A DNA stretch of 64,000 nucleotides from Epiperipatus broadwayi (taxonomy: Eukaryota; Onychophora; Udeonychophora; Euonychophora; Peripatidae): positions 2,109,483-2,173,482 of the forward strand of contig JAQFVV010000043.1 of assembly GCA_028023455.1 (NCBI GenBank), written 5' to 3'. Position numbers and translations under genes: made by a program. Below, in pieces: positions 23,057-34,042 of the stretch (position 1 is its first letter; the number at the start of each line of letters is the position of its first letter). A model generated the notes under the pieces. That model was not told the DNA's origin, did not search any database, and saw only the letters and a list, made by a program, of their open reading frames with translations.

Positions 23057-23424
23057 AGCTAAGACATTATTCAAGCCAAGCATTTATCTAATTCTTAAAT
23101 ATTATAAGTAAAAGATCTAAATCTTCAGACACCTACATGTCTTCAAATTCAGCTCTTTAACTAAAGAAACTATATGGGCCTGAACTAAATTCAGTGATCC
23201 CATATATTAGTAGGCTTAGCAATTTAATATAGCCAAAGCCCTATTAGCAAAATTATAATATTAATAAAAATAAGTCACTTGTCACATGACCTATATAGTT
23301 GCATTACCAATATGTAATATATAAAGAGCCTGCTAATAGCTCTAAACAAGCTTACTTTTTTTATTTTTTAATTATAAATGCTACACGAGAAAGTATCTGA
23401 AGCCTTTATCTATGACAGTCCCCA

Positions 23425-23476
23425 TCCCCAAACTATTTTCGAGCTATGGCTCTCCATAGCTCTCTTCAGTGAGAAG
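23425..23476 (-). ncRNA. Hammerhead-like motif, family A2, expanded loop II
   Basis: Minus strand: TCTCA, CTGAAGA, GAGC ... GCTC stem II, intact CGAAA, stem III AATAGT, T, TTGGGGA. Loop II is lengthened by a local inverted duplication (TATGGAGAGCCATA), which itself can fold. Core G12-A14 is intact here, unlike the copy at 23016. Confidence 0.5.
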
Positions 23477-23764
23477 CTAGGACATTAGATTCAAAATACT
23501 AACTCAAGTCAAGCATTTATCTAATTCTTAAATATTAAGAAAAAGATCTAAATCTTCAGACACTTATAAGTCTTCAAATTCAGCTCTTTAACTAAAGAAA
23601 CTATATGGGTCTGAACTAAATTCAATGATCCTACATATTTTCTTTAGTTAAAGAGCTCAATTTCAAGACATGTAGGTGTCTGAAGATTTCGATCTTTTTC
23701 TTAATATTTAAGAATTTAAATAAATGTTTGGCTTGATTTAGTATTTTGAATCTAATGTCTTAGC

Positions 23765-23806
23765 TCCTCACTGAAGAGAGCCATAGCTCGGAACCAGTCT
23801 GAGGAT
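23765..23806 (+). ncRNA. Hammerhead-like motif, family A2, fully paired stem I
   Basis: TCCTCA, CTGAAGA (23771-23777), stem II GAGC-CATA-GCTC, GGAAC (one core change from GAAAC), stem III AC-CA-GT, C, TGAGGA. Stem I is six Watson-Crick pairs. Where family A usually has a G-T wobble at pair 3, this copy has A-T, a pairing-preserving change. Confidence 0.55.
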
Positions 23807-24343
23807 GAAGACCATCATAGATAAAGGCTTCAGGTACTTTCTCTTGTAGCATTTATAATTAAAAAATTAAAAAATAAACTTGTTTAGAGCTATTAGCAGT
23901 TCTTTATATATTACATATTGGTAATGCAAGCTATACAGGTCATGTGACAAGTGACTTATTTTTATTAATATATATATATAAGTAACTTGGATAATTAACA
24001 ACTTTCAATACTTAATCTCTAGAAGAAATTATACAATTATCATTAATATGTAACTAAAAAGGAAGTAACTGAAGTTTCCTTCCTGTTCAGTTACATATAA
24101 TCCAAAGTTATTTATGATTTATAATTATCGTTAATAATAACAGGTCAAAATCAGGTTTAGGAATAGATATTATTTATTTTAATTTATTTATTTATTTTTA
24201 ACATTAGTTGCTATTTCAGTATTTGAGCGCCTGCTTTAAGTTTTCTAGAAATCTTGATGGTTATAAAAACAAATCGATAACTCATATTTAAATTCTCTTG
24301 AAACATGAATATCAAGATTAAAATTAATATATTTTTTTCATAT

Positions 24344-24725
24344 TATTATAAAGGATTTGAACTCGAACTTTCAAGCCCCCTACATCTATCCAATCTATCT
24401 TATACAACTGATAGACATGACCACGTACATGTGAAAAAAAAGATAAATGATCAATATACGTATTTCATACAGAACCAGCACTCATCAGTTGATCCACATC
24501 ATCATCATCTCCCACACATATATACAATCAGCGCTCAGTTTATATTAAGATAGAAAATCTTTAAACTTTAATGGACAGGCTTCAATCTTCTCCACTCTCC
24601 AACTCTTCAGCCATCCCCTTCATTGAAAATCTGAGGCTGGAATGCTCAAAGCCCTTGTTGATGTCAATATTATTATCACACCCATGTTGACTTTAAGTCA
24701 ATCTGGCCCCTCTCAAAGAGGACCT
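24344..24725 (-). mobile_element. Family-B element, copy 4
   Basis: It begins TATAAAGGATTTGAACTCGA and carries the same central blocks as copy 3 (CAGTTTATATTAAGATAG, CTTTAATGGACAGGCTTCAA, TGTTGACTTTAAGTCAATCT). The right inverted arm is missing, so this is a single-arm copy. Confidence 0.7.
24448..24500 (-). ncRNA. Hammerhead ribozyme motif, family B, 6-bp continuous stem I
   Basis: Minus strand: GATCAA, CTGATGA, stem II GTGC/GTAT (4 pairs with G-T wobbles and a changed loop), GAAA, stem III ATA-CG-TAT, cleavage A, TTGATC. The GGA bulge of copy 3 is absent, and stem I pairs GATCAA with TTGATC without interruption, so both sides changed together. Confidence 0.7.
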
Positions 24726-24729
24726 TAAT

Positions 24730-25225
24730 GTCCATTTAACTATACAGAAGATAAACCCAAAATAGATTTGTAAATATTTATCTAAATATGAAGAACTTTA
24801 AACAGGATACTTGAAGTAACAGAGCTTTTGTATAGTAATTGGGAAGATGATAACTACATTCTGGAATATAACCTCAAATATGCCGGAGCATAGAGCTGAA
24901 TTATATAAAACTGTATGAATTACTATCAACGACCTGGTTGAAATATTGCTGAAGAGCTATGGTGTTTGTATAGTTTTACAATATGCTATACGTAGTCAAT
25001 ATTTTGGAAAGCCAACCATTAGGCAAAAGATCACTTGTTAGGTATTTTATATTATTTAAATAAACACCAGTTCTTATTATACAACTTTAGCATATCATAC
25101 TTTTTATATACTTTTAATATACTTTTTTAAAGTTTATATAGTGCAAAGGCATTAAAAGGATTTAAATATTTGATTTCTTTTATCAGATGTCAATTTATTA
25201 TTTTATAATCCAAAGAGAGAAAAAA
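24730..25225. other. AT-rich stretch with no identified feature
   Basis: No frame or repeat is recognised between the family-B element and the RTE copy. Confidence 0.4.
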
Positions 25226-25227
25226 AG

Positions 25228-26490
25228 GTCATAAAGAAGATATTAGAATTACAGACCTATCGGCCTTTTATTAGTTTTATACAAAATTTTTACCAAGATA
25301 ATTACATCTTGTCTATAAAGAACATTGGGTTTCTACCAAGCAAGAGAACAAACTGGTTTTAAAAGTAAGGTTAGTACAGTAAATCATATCCAAGTATTGA
25401 GGGAAGTTATAGAAAGGACAAATGAATATGAGTTGCCATTATGTTTTGGATTTGTAGATTATGAAAAGTCATTTGATTCTATAAACATTTCTTCGGTGAT
25501 TAAAGCATTGGATCATCAAGGCATAGATCGAGGATATTGTTATATTTTAAAGAATATTTATAAAAATGCAACAACAATTACATTACATAATGATACTAGG
25601 AAATCAACACCGAGAAGGATGTAAGACAGGGTGACTCTATATCTCCAAAACTTTTTACAGCAGTGCTGCAAGAAGTATTTTGTGGATTAAAATGGGAAGC
25701 TAAAGGAGTAAAAGTAAATGGAGATTATTTAAGTCATTTAGATTTTGCAGATGATGTAGTTGTTTTTGCAAATAATGCTTTAGAGCTCCAGGAAATATTG
25801 CAGGAGTTATTAGAAGAAAGTAGGATTAAAGATAAATGTTAAAAAGATTAAAGTAATGTTCAATAGATTTTCTCAAAATATAAAAATAAAGATTGATAAT
25901 GATGATTTAGAAGAATTTAACAACTACAAATACCTTGATCAGATTATTAATATAGATGGAAATATAATGGATGAAAGTAATCATAGAATTAAACTTGGTT
26001 GGAGTGCCTTTGGGAGAAATAATTTGATAATAAAAGGAAATATGCCTATGTGTTTGAAAAGGAAGGTTTTAATAAATGTGTTTTACCAGTTCTTACTTAT
26101 GGATCTAAGACTCAGACACTTAATAGAAGAGCAATAGAGACTTCAGATCACTGAAAGAAGTATGGAGAGATGCATGCCGAGAGTAACAAGAAGAGATCGA
26201 AAACACAATGTATGGGTAAGAGAATAAACAGGTGATCATTGAAAAAATTAAAAGATTGAAGTGGAGTTGGGCTGGATATATTGCTAGAAGAGATGATAAT
26301 AGATGGACAATTGAAATCTTAAACTGGATTCCAAGAGATTGTAAAAGACCCAGAAGAGACCACATGTAAGATGGATGGATGAAATAAGAAAGTGTGCAGG
26401 GGTGATGTGGAGAAGAGAAGCTAAAGATCAGAGAAGATTGATTGAATTTGAAGAGACCTCCATCCTGCAGTGGATTGATAATGGTTGATG
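25228..26490 (+). mobile_element. RTE-type LINE, 5'-truncated copy 2
   Basis: Nearly parallel to the copy at 9648: NYRPIGLL, QTGFKSKVSTVNHIQVLREV, FVDYEKSFDSINISS, a broken GVRQGDSISPK, LDFADDVVVFANN with the catalytic pair intact, NNYKYLDQIINIDG, NHRIKLGWSAFGRNN, and RDRKHNVW. Frameshifts lie near 25610, 25815, 26070 and 26225. The 3' end reaches the TGGATTGATAATGG...GATGATGATGA tail. It is about 85-90 percent similar to copy 1 by eye. Confidence 0.85.
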
Positions 26491-26570
26491 ATGATGAATC
26501 TAAAGAACACAGTGTTAGTTGATTTTTAAAAAATAAGCATAGATCAATAAATTAAAAACATCTGTGTTTG

Positions 26571-26700
26571 TTTTTTCATATGTCATAGCATTGGCCGGGA
26601 CGCAAACCCATAACCATCTGCCGGGACGCGAACCCACAACCATCTGCAACCAACTACTTGCTTGCATGGCGATGACCTCTCGGCTAACAATGCTTATAAA
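26571..26700 (-). mobile_element. tRNA-derived mini-SINE with duplicated B-box segment
   Basis: Minus strand: GTTAGCCGAGAGGTCATCGC, TTGCAAGCAAG-like text, then the B-box region twice in tandem (plus 26594-26619 and 26620-26645, 26-bp period), then CAATGCTATGACATATG and an A-run. It is the same family as 53332 and 19774. The duplication gives it two B boxes. Confidence 0.75.
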
Positions 26701-26704
26701 CATA

Positions 26705-28140
26705 AGCGAGATCCAAATTAAATGTGACTAAACATAATTTTGTAGGTAAAGCAGATAAAACAACTTTCTGCATGTAAACTCTGTAGAAAAAAAAAAATTA
26801 TAATAGCAGGGATGAGGAAACTTTTTGGTGATAAAAGTAAAATAAGTGTGAAAAAATCCTATAGGTATGCATCGTTACCAAAATGAATAATAAGTTTACG
26901 TTTTTACATATTAATCATCTTAGATAAAATTGCAATTAATGATGGTGTTAATTATACTTATTATAAATTTTCTTTGTTAAAAAAATAATAAATTTTACGT
27001 TGCATATTCGCAAGTATAGAAGCATTTACCTCGATGAGTTAATCATATTTATAAAATCACAACATTGCTGACAACATAGTTTTATTCAAAATTTTAAAAA
27101 AATATATTACCTTATATCTTTTCCATAATGTGGATAATTCTGCAAATAAATATTCAGAGGCTTTAAAGTTGGAGCAATTCTCAGCCAATTCACTAATTAT
27201 CATTTAAATTCTAGAATGCGATTGATTTTTGGCTTAAAAAAATTGCCACAAAGGGTTCTAATTAGGGGTGATTTTCAGAGCACAATTTTTTAAATGGAAT
27301 ATTTTTTTGATACTTCGTGTGACTTATAAAATTCCAAAATAATACAGTATAAAACTTAAAATAATAAATCATATAACATTAAAATACTAATTGACAAACA
27401 ACTTTATACTAAAATTTTCTCACTATCATGGTTTTATTTATTACCAAATAAACCCTTCACTAGGACAAAACCATTATCATGAAAGAATTTTTGCACAAAT
27501 TTGTTTTATAACTAGTATTTTCATGTTATATGATTTTCTATTTTATTTATTAGTACTAGTATAGCATTAAGCAGTATTTAATTTTCTATTTTGAGTATAA
27601 AACTTATATTTCATATCACTAACAGTCTTCAAATGAAGAGAAATCTTCTGATGCCATTTCAGAAGGAGATCCACATATATACAGTTCAAACCTTAGCATA
27701 AACTGATGTATAGATTTAAGCACCGTGCAACATATTCCCCACTGTACGTTCAGCTTTTTATTACCCATTACCTTCTTGGATGATTATTGAATAATTTTAG
27801 CTAATGGTTGAAAACTTCTGCTGTGAATAGAGAGTGCTACAATAACTCATTTGAATTTTGTAATTTGACATTTAAATCACTTAAGTAATGGGTAATATGA
27901 GAAACAAAAAAGACCAAATCTTATAACTAATTTTGATTTACTAATTCTATAGCAAAGATACCTTTAAATCCATGAAAATTCTTACTTCCTCTACTAGATC
28001 ATAAAAACATTTGAACATAAATCCTTCACTCCGCCAGTGAAAAACTGTGATAGCTTTAATATCCTTCTTTGTTTAAATTTATTTTTATTCAATTCTAATT
28101 TTTATAAATTTAAACCATTTTATTATCACCTTTATGGTTG
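26705..28140. other. AT-rich stretch with no identified feature
   Basis: Only short runs and unsupported frames. Nothing matches the repeats seen elsewhere in the window until 28160. Confidence 0.45.
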
Positions 28141-28159
28141 CTCTTGTTTTTTTTAAATA

Positions 28160-28290
28160 AATCTTATGTTAAAGATTTGCAGAGGTCCCTACTGTCGTTT
28201 CTTCAGGTGCGTAGTCTTAAGGTTATAGCCTTAATAAATATTACTTTAAGCAATGAGTATGCGCTCTATAAATATAAATTTTATCACCTT
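28160..28290 (+). repeat. Single arm of foldback family D
   Basis: GATTTGCAGAGGTCCCTACT, AGTCTTAAGGTTATAGCCTTA and GAGTATGCGCTCTATAAAT match the right-arm and prefix blocks of the palindromic element at 60625-61178 (there AGTCTTAAGGTTATAGCCTT and GAGTATGCACTTTACAAAT). Confidence 0.65.
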
Positions 28291-28433
28291 TATTATAAAC
28301 TGAACAAAATAATGATATATTAAGATTACCAAACTCTCCATACCGTAGTGCCACCAAGTGCAAGTATTCATAATCAATGGATGCAAGAAAGTTTGTGCAT
28401 AAAATCCCTATCTAGTACCTACTCATCCAACAC

Positions 28434-28476
28434 CCCCCAGACTAGTTTCTAGCTTATGGCTTTCATCAGTAAGTAG
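28434..28476 (-). ncRNA. Hammerhead-like motif, family A (left arm)
   Basis: Minus strand: CTGATGA, A, AGCC..., GCTA, GAAAC, TAGTC, TGGGG. The 5' side of stem I reads CTTA, so it pairs poorly with TGGGG. The core is intact. Confidence 0.5.
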
Positions 28477-28649
28477 CCTTGGGTTTGAGAGAACTGCACC
28501 TAGACCTTAAGATCTAATGCAATTCTCCAGCAGCCACCCTTTACCTATTTGGTTAACTATAAAACTAGGAGCCCAAATAGAAAAATGGTTGCTGCCGGAG
28601 GGTTGCATTAGATCCTAAAGTCTAAGTGCAATGCTCTCTAATCCAAGGC

Positions 28650-28691
28650 TCTTCACTGATGAAGGCCACAAGCCAGAAACTAGTCTGGGGA
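28650..28691 (+). ncRNA. Hammerhead ribozyme motif, family A (right arm)
   Basis: TCTTCA, CTGATGA (28656-28662), A, GGC-CACAA-GCC, A, GAAAC, TA, GTC, TGGGGA. Stem I is 6 pairs including two G-T; stem II is 3 G-C pairs next to an A-A mismatch in place of the usual G-C; stem III is the minimal AC/GT pair with a two-base loop. Predicted cleavage is after C28685. A stem III this short is also found in Penelope-like and retrozyme hammerheads, which often act as dimers. Confidence 0.7.
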
Positions 28692-29224
28692 TGTTGGATG
28701 AGTAGACACTAGATAGGGATTTTATGCATAAATCTTCCTGCATCGGTTAATTATGAAGGCTTGCACTTGGTGGCACTACTGTATGAAGTTTGGCACTCTT
28801 ATTAACAAAATGCATAAGTATATAAAATGGTGATCATGATTATTATCAAAATTTCTATGGTAGTTTCAGCTGTTTAATTCATTCTCAAATGAAGTAACAA
28901 ATCCTTTAAATCTCATAATATGGTGCATTGTCTGTAAATTAGTGAAAATTAATTATTTATTGCAAAAAATGAATTTAGCCTGTAGAAATGACGTTAAAAT
29001 TATTCAATTTATATACCGTATAATAATAGTTTATATACCATATAATAATATTATATGACAATGTTTACCATCATTTCACAAACTAATATAGTTAAATGAT
29101 TTCTATTCCCTATATTTATAGCACTGTTGATTATAACTGAATAAAACATAAATTCTGGAGACCAGTTGTTGTCAGGATTCTTAAATATTATAATGATAAA
29201 CTTTTTATTTGTAATTAACTGTTG

Positions 29225-29465
29225 TTAAAACAGGCAAAACTCACTATACATATTGCCACACACAGCAAGCTAGAGTAATCAATGGATGCCGGAAGGCTTG
29301 TGCATAAAATCCCCATCTAGTGCCTACTCATCCAATATCTCCAGCCTAGTTTCTGGCTTGTGGCCTTCGTCAGTGAGGAGATTTGGATCTGAGAGCACTG
29401 CACCTAGATCTTAGGATCTAATGCAACCCTCCAGCAGCCACCTTTTATCTTCACTTAACTACAAA
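29225..29465 (-). mobile_element. Family-A repeat, single minus copy
   Basis: It carries TAATCAATGGATGCCGGAAG, TTGTGCATAAAATCCCCATC, the ribozyme block at 29339-29380, and GGATCTAATGCAACCCTCCA. The family 3' segments continue faintly to about 29600 (TATGGGTCTGAAC, CTTTGGTTCTTTAATAACCA). Confidence 0.65.
29339..29380 (-). ncRNA. Hammerhead-like motif, family A
   Basis: Minus strand: TCACTGACGA, A, GGC-CACAA-GCC, A, GAAAC, TAGGC, TGGAGA. The stem III closing T is changed to G and stem I is partly mismatched, so it is probably inactive. Confidence 0.5.
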
Positions 29466-29609
29466 ACCATGAGTCTTAAACTAAAAACACCTTAATGTTT
29501 TTAATCCAAGCCCATTAGTTTATATAGTCATATGGGTCTGAACCCAGTTCAGCAACCACACATTTTGGTGTCTTTGGTTCTTTAATAACCATAGCTGCCA
29601 CTATCCTAT

Positions 29610-30290
29610 TAGGCAGGATTGGTACTATTTAATATTTTATGTTTGAAATTTAACAAGTACATTTTTTTGTTAGGTTCCATGCTTGATTTTTTTTAATCAC
29701 TTAAGGAGATTATTTGATTTAATAAATCGAATTAAATTTTAAATTGTTATTGTTATTCAGCATGTAATTAAAAAAAATCATTATATATATAGAATTAAAA
29801 ATGCATTAAATATTTTGCACCAATAGAAATTTTTATTTTTTTAAAGGGAAAATGCGTCATCGTAAATGGTATTAAAAAAAAAACAGAATTAAGCAAATAC
29901 GTTATTTAAAATACAGAAATTATTAAGTGTACATTAAGTTTGTTAGATTTAATTTTTTTATTTAATTAAGATTGCATCAAAAAATAAATGATAGAAACTG
30001 ATTTTAAAAAAAATTACAGGTGTTACAAAAAGAAAATCAAAATTCTAATGATTAGATAATTATATACCATTTTAATTTAATAAACTGTGAGCCAGTGAAA
30101 TATTAACCTTGTTCAACATAATAAATTTAATATGACCATAAATTCTAAAAAATTTTAAAAATGGCAACAACTGAAACATTTTAATTATATGCTATATTTA
30201 CATACAGGGTAGTTTTTTTTTTTAGTAATATACTTAGTAAAATTCTTATCAATTAATTATTAAGATTTAAATACGTGTATATTGTCTATA
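29610..30290. other. AT-rich stretch with no identified feature
   Basis: Long A and T runs and no recognised repeat or frame. Confidence 0.4.
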
Positions 30291-30297
30291 CTAAACA

Positions 30298-30515
30298 CTC
30301 CAATTAGAAAGGGCTTGAACTCAAGACTTTCAAGCTCCCTACAGTTAACCACTCCATCTTATACACCTGATACACATGCCCACAAACATGTAAGTATGTG
30401 GTCATGTGTATCAATTGTAGATGGAGTGGATAGCTGTAGTATGTATATGCCATGTGTATCAGTTGGGTAAGATGGAGTGGATAGCTGTAGGAGCAGTTCA
30501 TGTCCTTTCTAATTA
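30298..30515. mobile_element. Family-B element, rearranged copy 5
   Basis: It starts CCAATTAGAAAGGGCTTGAA and ends AGTTCATGTCCTTTCTAATT, inverse ends of the family. The inner part is shortened, and the segment around GTATCAGTTGGGTAAGATGG-type text is duplicated in tandem (about 30408-30435 and 30455-30482). No hammerhead core remains. Confidence 0.6.
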
Positions 30516-30799
30516 CAATTAATTATTAGGTTTTTTAAATGGAATTTTTATTATTTATTATGTATTTTGAATGTCATAAGAAATCTTATTTCTTACACCA
30601 GATTCTTGATTTACGAGACATTTTGAGGTATCTTGTAATTGGTAATATATCTTGGGTGACTATACTTATATACAGCATAATCATATATAATTTAAATTTT
30701 TATTCCTAAAAATATAAATTTATACTTGATGATTATTACAGTGGCAATACTTACTTTTGTAATGAAGTTTAAATGATTTTTTGATTATATCACACACAC

Positions 30800-30955
30800 T
30801 CCATCATCATTGTTATTTTCAACCATTACCAAAGCATTGCAGGAAGGCCTCACCATGCTTAATTCATTTCTTCTTTATTTCATTCATCCATCTCACTTGT
30901 GATCTTTGTATAGATATTCTTACAATCTCTTGGTATCCCATTTAAAACTGATCAT
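30800..30955 (-). mobile_element. RTE-type LINE 3' end, inverted fragment
   Basis: Minus-strand text begins at the codons for VLNGIPRDC and continues through a decayed VRWMNEI block to a CATGGTGAGGCCTTCCTGCA and AACAATGATGATGGA tail, matching the last 170 bp of RTE copy 1. It begins at the residue where the following plus-strand copy stops. Confidence 0.65.
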
Positions 30956-30965
30956 GGTATACAAC

Positions 30966-32590
30966 AAAATAATTCCACATTTCCAAAACTTTTGCAGCAG
31001 TTTTAAAAGAATTATTTTGTGGACTAAAATGGGAAGGTAAAAGAATAGTAATATATGGACATTGTTAAAGTCATATAAATTTTGCAGATGGCATAGTAGT
31101 TTATTTTGACAAATAATCCTTTAGAATTTCATAATCCTTCGGAATTTCAGGAAATGTTTTGCTAGAGTTAGGAACTGAAAGTAAGAAAGTGGGATTGAAG
31201 ATAGATACTAAAAAAAACTATGTGAAGATAGATACTAAGGAATGTTCAATAGATTTTTTTTTTTCAAAAGAAGAAAATAAAGATTGATGATCATGAATTA
31301 GAAGAAAATAAAGATTTCTGATCATGGATTAGAAGAAGAAAATAAAGATTTCTGAACATGGATTAGAAGAAGAAAATAAAGATTAATGATCATGAATTAA
31401 AAGAAGAAAATAAAGATTGATGATCATGAATTAGAAGAAGAAAATAAAATATTAATGATCATGAATTAGAAGAAGAAAATAAAAGATTAATGATCATGAA
31501 TTAGAAGAAGAAAATAAAGATTTCTGACCATGGATTAGAAGAAGAAAATAAAGATTAATGATCATGAATTAGAAGAAGAAAATAAAGATTAATGATCATG
31601 AATTAGAAGAAGAAAATAAAGATTGCTGATCATGAATTAGAAGAAGAAAATAAAGATTGCTGATCATGAATTAAAAGAAGAAAATAAAGATTGATGATCA
31701 TGAATTAGAAGAAGAAAATAAAAGATTAATGATCATGAATTAGAAGAAGAAAATAAAGATTGATGATCATGAATTAGAAGAAAATAAAGATTTCTGATCA
31801 TGGATTAGAAGAAGAAAATAAAGATTAATGATCATGAATTAAAAGAAGAAAATAAAGATTGCTGATCATGAATTAGAAGAAGAAAATAAAATATTAATGA
31901 TCATGAATTAGAAGAAGAAAATAAAAGATTAATGATCATGAATTAGAAGAAGAAAATAAAGATTTCTGACCATGGATTAGAAGAAGAAAATAAAGATTAA
32001 TGATCATGAATTAGAAGAAGAAAATAAAGATTAATGATCATGAATTAGAAGAAAATAAAGATTGCTGATCATGAATTAGAAGAAGAAAATAAAAGATTAA
32101 TGATCATGAATTAGAAGAAGAAAATAAAGATTGCTGATCATGAATTAAAAAAAGAAAATAAAGATTGATGATCATGAATTAGAAGAAGAAAATAAAAGAT
32201 TAATGATCATGAATTAAAAGAAGAAAATAAAGATTGATGATCATGAATTAGAAGTTAACAAGTACAAATATCTTGGTCAAATTATTAATAGAAATGGAAG
32301 CATAGTGGATGAAATTAATCACAGAATTAAACTTGGATAGAGTGATTTTGATAAAATGACAGTGTTAAAAAGGAAATATGCCTATAGGTTTGGAAAGGTT
32401 TTTAATAGATATGTTTTATTGATTTTTAATTATGAATATGTAGAAGAGATAGAAAACAGAATACTTGAATAAAAAAAACAAAGTAGTATCATTAATTTCA
32501 TTGGAAAAATTAGGAGACTGAAATAAAATTGGATTGGACATATTGCTAAAAGAAATGATAATAATTGAACAGATGAAGTCTTAACCTTTT
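30966..32590 (+). mobile_element. RTE-type LINE fragment expanded by an internal minisatellite
   Basis: Decayed RT text (CCAAAACTTTTGCAGCAGTT, TTTGTGGACTAAAATGGGAA, a NFADG-like block near 31077) runs into the minisatellite at 31257. It resumes after 32252 with NKYKYLGQIINRNGSIVDEI, then a broken GHIAKRNDNN block near 32540-32565, and stops at TGAAGTCTTAAC. The missing 3' end is the inverted fragment at 30800-30955. Confidence 0.75.
31262..32252. repeat. 34-bp minisatellite derived from RTE coding DNA
   Basis: About 29 head-to-tail units of roughly 34 bp, built from TAGAAGAAGAAAATAAAGAT and TGATGATCATGAAT. Variants are TTAATGATC, TTGCTGATC and TTTCTGACCATGG, and a few units are 31 or 35 bp. 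The unit corresponds to the RTE segment coding the stretch just before YKYLGQIIN: the unexpanded copy reads ATAAAGATTGATAATGATGA at 25885. Variant order repeats at 442 bp, equal to 13 units: the ATATTAATGA variant is at 31449 and 31891, and TTTCTGACCATGG is at 31521 and 31963. With 34 not divisible by 3, no frame is kept. Confidence 0.9.
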
Positions 32591-32929
32591 TACTCTCAGC
32601 ATGTAATCTTATCAATACTGTTACATTTTGATAAATATTTTTTAGAGGAAGACAATTTCCTTAAGTTTATTTATTGATGATCCAAAGATTTAATCATTGT
32701 GGAAATGTTTATAGTCAAATGCCTTTTTTATAATTTATAAATCCAAAGCATTATAGCAATTCATATTCATTTACTCTTTCTATAATTTCTCTCAATACTT
32801 GGATGTTATCTACTATGATAAAACCACTTTACATTTTCTTGTTCTTTTGGTTCATTTGAATTTGCTGTGAAAGAGTTGTAATTATCTTAATAAAGATTTG
32901 TATAAAACTAATTGAAGTTGGATAGATCT

Positions 32930-34042
32930 GTAATTATCATTTAAACGGTTGATATATAGTGGATATGATAAGGGGGATATTATCACCTGTGGAAGATTCA
33001 TGCATGATGTGTTAGCAACCTTTGCAAAGATAGACTTGAAGTCTGCATACCATCAGATACCAGTTACAGAGAAAATTGTGGAGTTGATGTTAAATATCCA
33101 CATCAGCCTACCACATCGGATTACAGTGACTCAGAACACCTTTCAAGCAAAAATAGATATGTCATTGCAAAACATAAGCAAAGTCATTCCCTATTTAGAC
33201 AACATTTTAATCACCATTCAGACTGAAGAGGAGCTGAAAAAATGAATAATGGAAGTGTGCTTGAAGCTAAACGAAAGTGGAGAAAAATTAAAAGCTGTCA
33301 AGTACCTTTGAATAATATCAAAGATAAAATTTTGGGGGCATGTAACAAATAAGGACAGCAAGTATCTAAACCTTGAAAAAGTGAGAGCCATAAAAGAAAC
33401 TGCTACTCCAAAAAAACATGTAAGTTTTACAAGTCTTTTGGGGATTGCTAAACTTCTATGAGGGTTTCTTCCAGGATAAATCACATATGCTAATGTTGTT
33501 GTACCATTTATTACATAAAAGAAAATGTTGGAGATGGATAAAAGAGCACAAAGTAGTATTCCAGAGAGAAAAGGGCTTACTTATGTCAGAGAAACTCATT
33601 GTTCATTACCAAAGTGACCTGGAAGGGATGATTACTACAGATGCTTTGAAATTTGGGGTCAGAGTGGTCATTCCTCATTACTATGGAGGCAAACGTTCAC
33701 TTGCATATGCTTCAGAACTTTATCATTGGCTGAAAAAAATTATAGTCTTCTAGACAGGAGCTTGGCTATCATTTCTGCAGTAAAGAAGTTCCAACAACAC
33801 TTACTTGGAAGGAAATTTACATTATATAAGTATTGTCTTTTACTTGGAATTTTCAGCAAAGATAAAAAAAAACACCTAAAAATGCAAGTCCGAGACTTCT
33901 AAGGTGGTTTAATATATTACCGGAATATGACTATGATTTAATTTTCAAGTCAGAAAATGAGATTACACACGTTAAATCTTTATCATGTTTACCTGTGAGA
34001 GATAAGAGTCCAGTAGAAGTTTATACAAGTAAACTTATTGGA
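32930..34042 (+). pseudogene. Gypsy-type retrotransposon pol: RT and RNase H (piece 1)
   Basis: The RT contains TFAKIDLKSAYHQIPV near 33020-33065 and YLDNILI near 33198-33220, where the second catalytic D is N. A connection segment follows (SLLGIAKLL, GFLPG). RNase H text is IVHYQSDLEGMITTDALKFG near 33598-33660, NYSLLDRSLAIISAVKKF and GRKFTLYKYCLLLGIFS near 33740-33865, and LRWFNILPEYDYDLIFKSEN near 33900-33960. It has many stops and frameshifts. It is broken off at 34042 by a family-A insertion whose 14-bp target duplication is 34029-34042. Confidence 0.8.

Larger units (their letters stand above)
22910..23960. repeat. Family-A2 ribozyme repeats: two minus copies and one plus copy
   Basis: The block running from TATAAAGAGCCTGCTAATAG through AAGCTTA...TTTTTAATTATAAATGCTAC to CTTCAGTTAAAG-type text occurs on the minus-reading side at 22910-23230 and 23315-23640, and inverted at 23640-23960. 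The last two form a palindrome of about 640 bp. Each unit carries one hammerhead-like core. The flanking line GTCATGTGACAAGTGACTTA appears at both outer sides (23275 and 23940). No coding sequence. Confidence 0.7.
28330..28800. mobile_element. Family-A palindromic element with two hammerhead cores
   Basis: The left arm (minus-reading) and right arm (plus-reading) share the ribozyme block, GATGAGTAG...CACTAGATAGGGATTTTATGCA and GTGGCACTACTGTATG. They meet near 28570. The outer ends TACCAAACTCTCCATACCGT and CACTACTGTATGAAGTTTGG are inverse of each other. Confidence 0.75.

Noticed and set aside
31262-32252. CRISPR-like array
   Set aside because: The units are contiguous with no unique spacers, derive from LINE coding DNA, and the window is eukaryotic.
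31262-32252. Repeat-protein coding region
   Set aside because: The unit of 34 bp shifts frame every copy, and stops occur in all frames.
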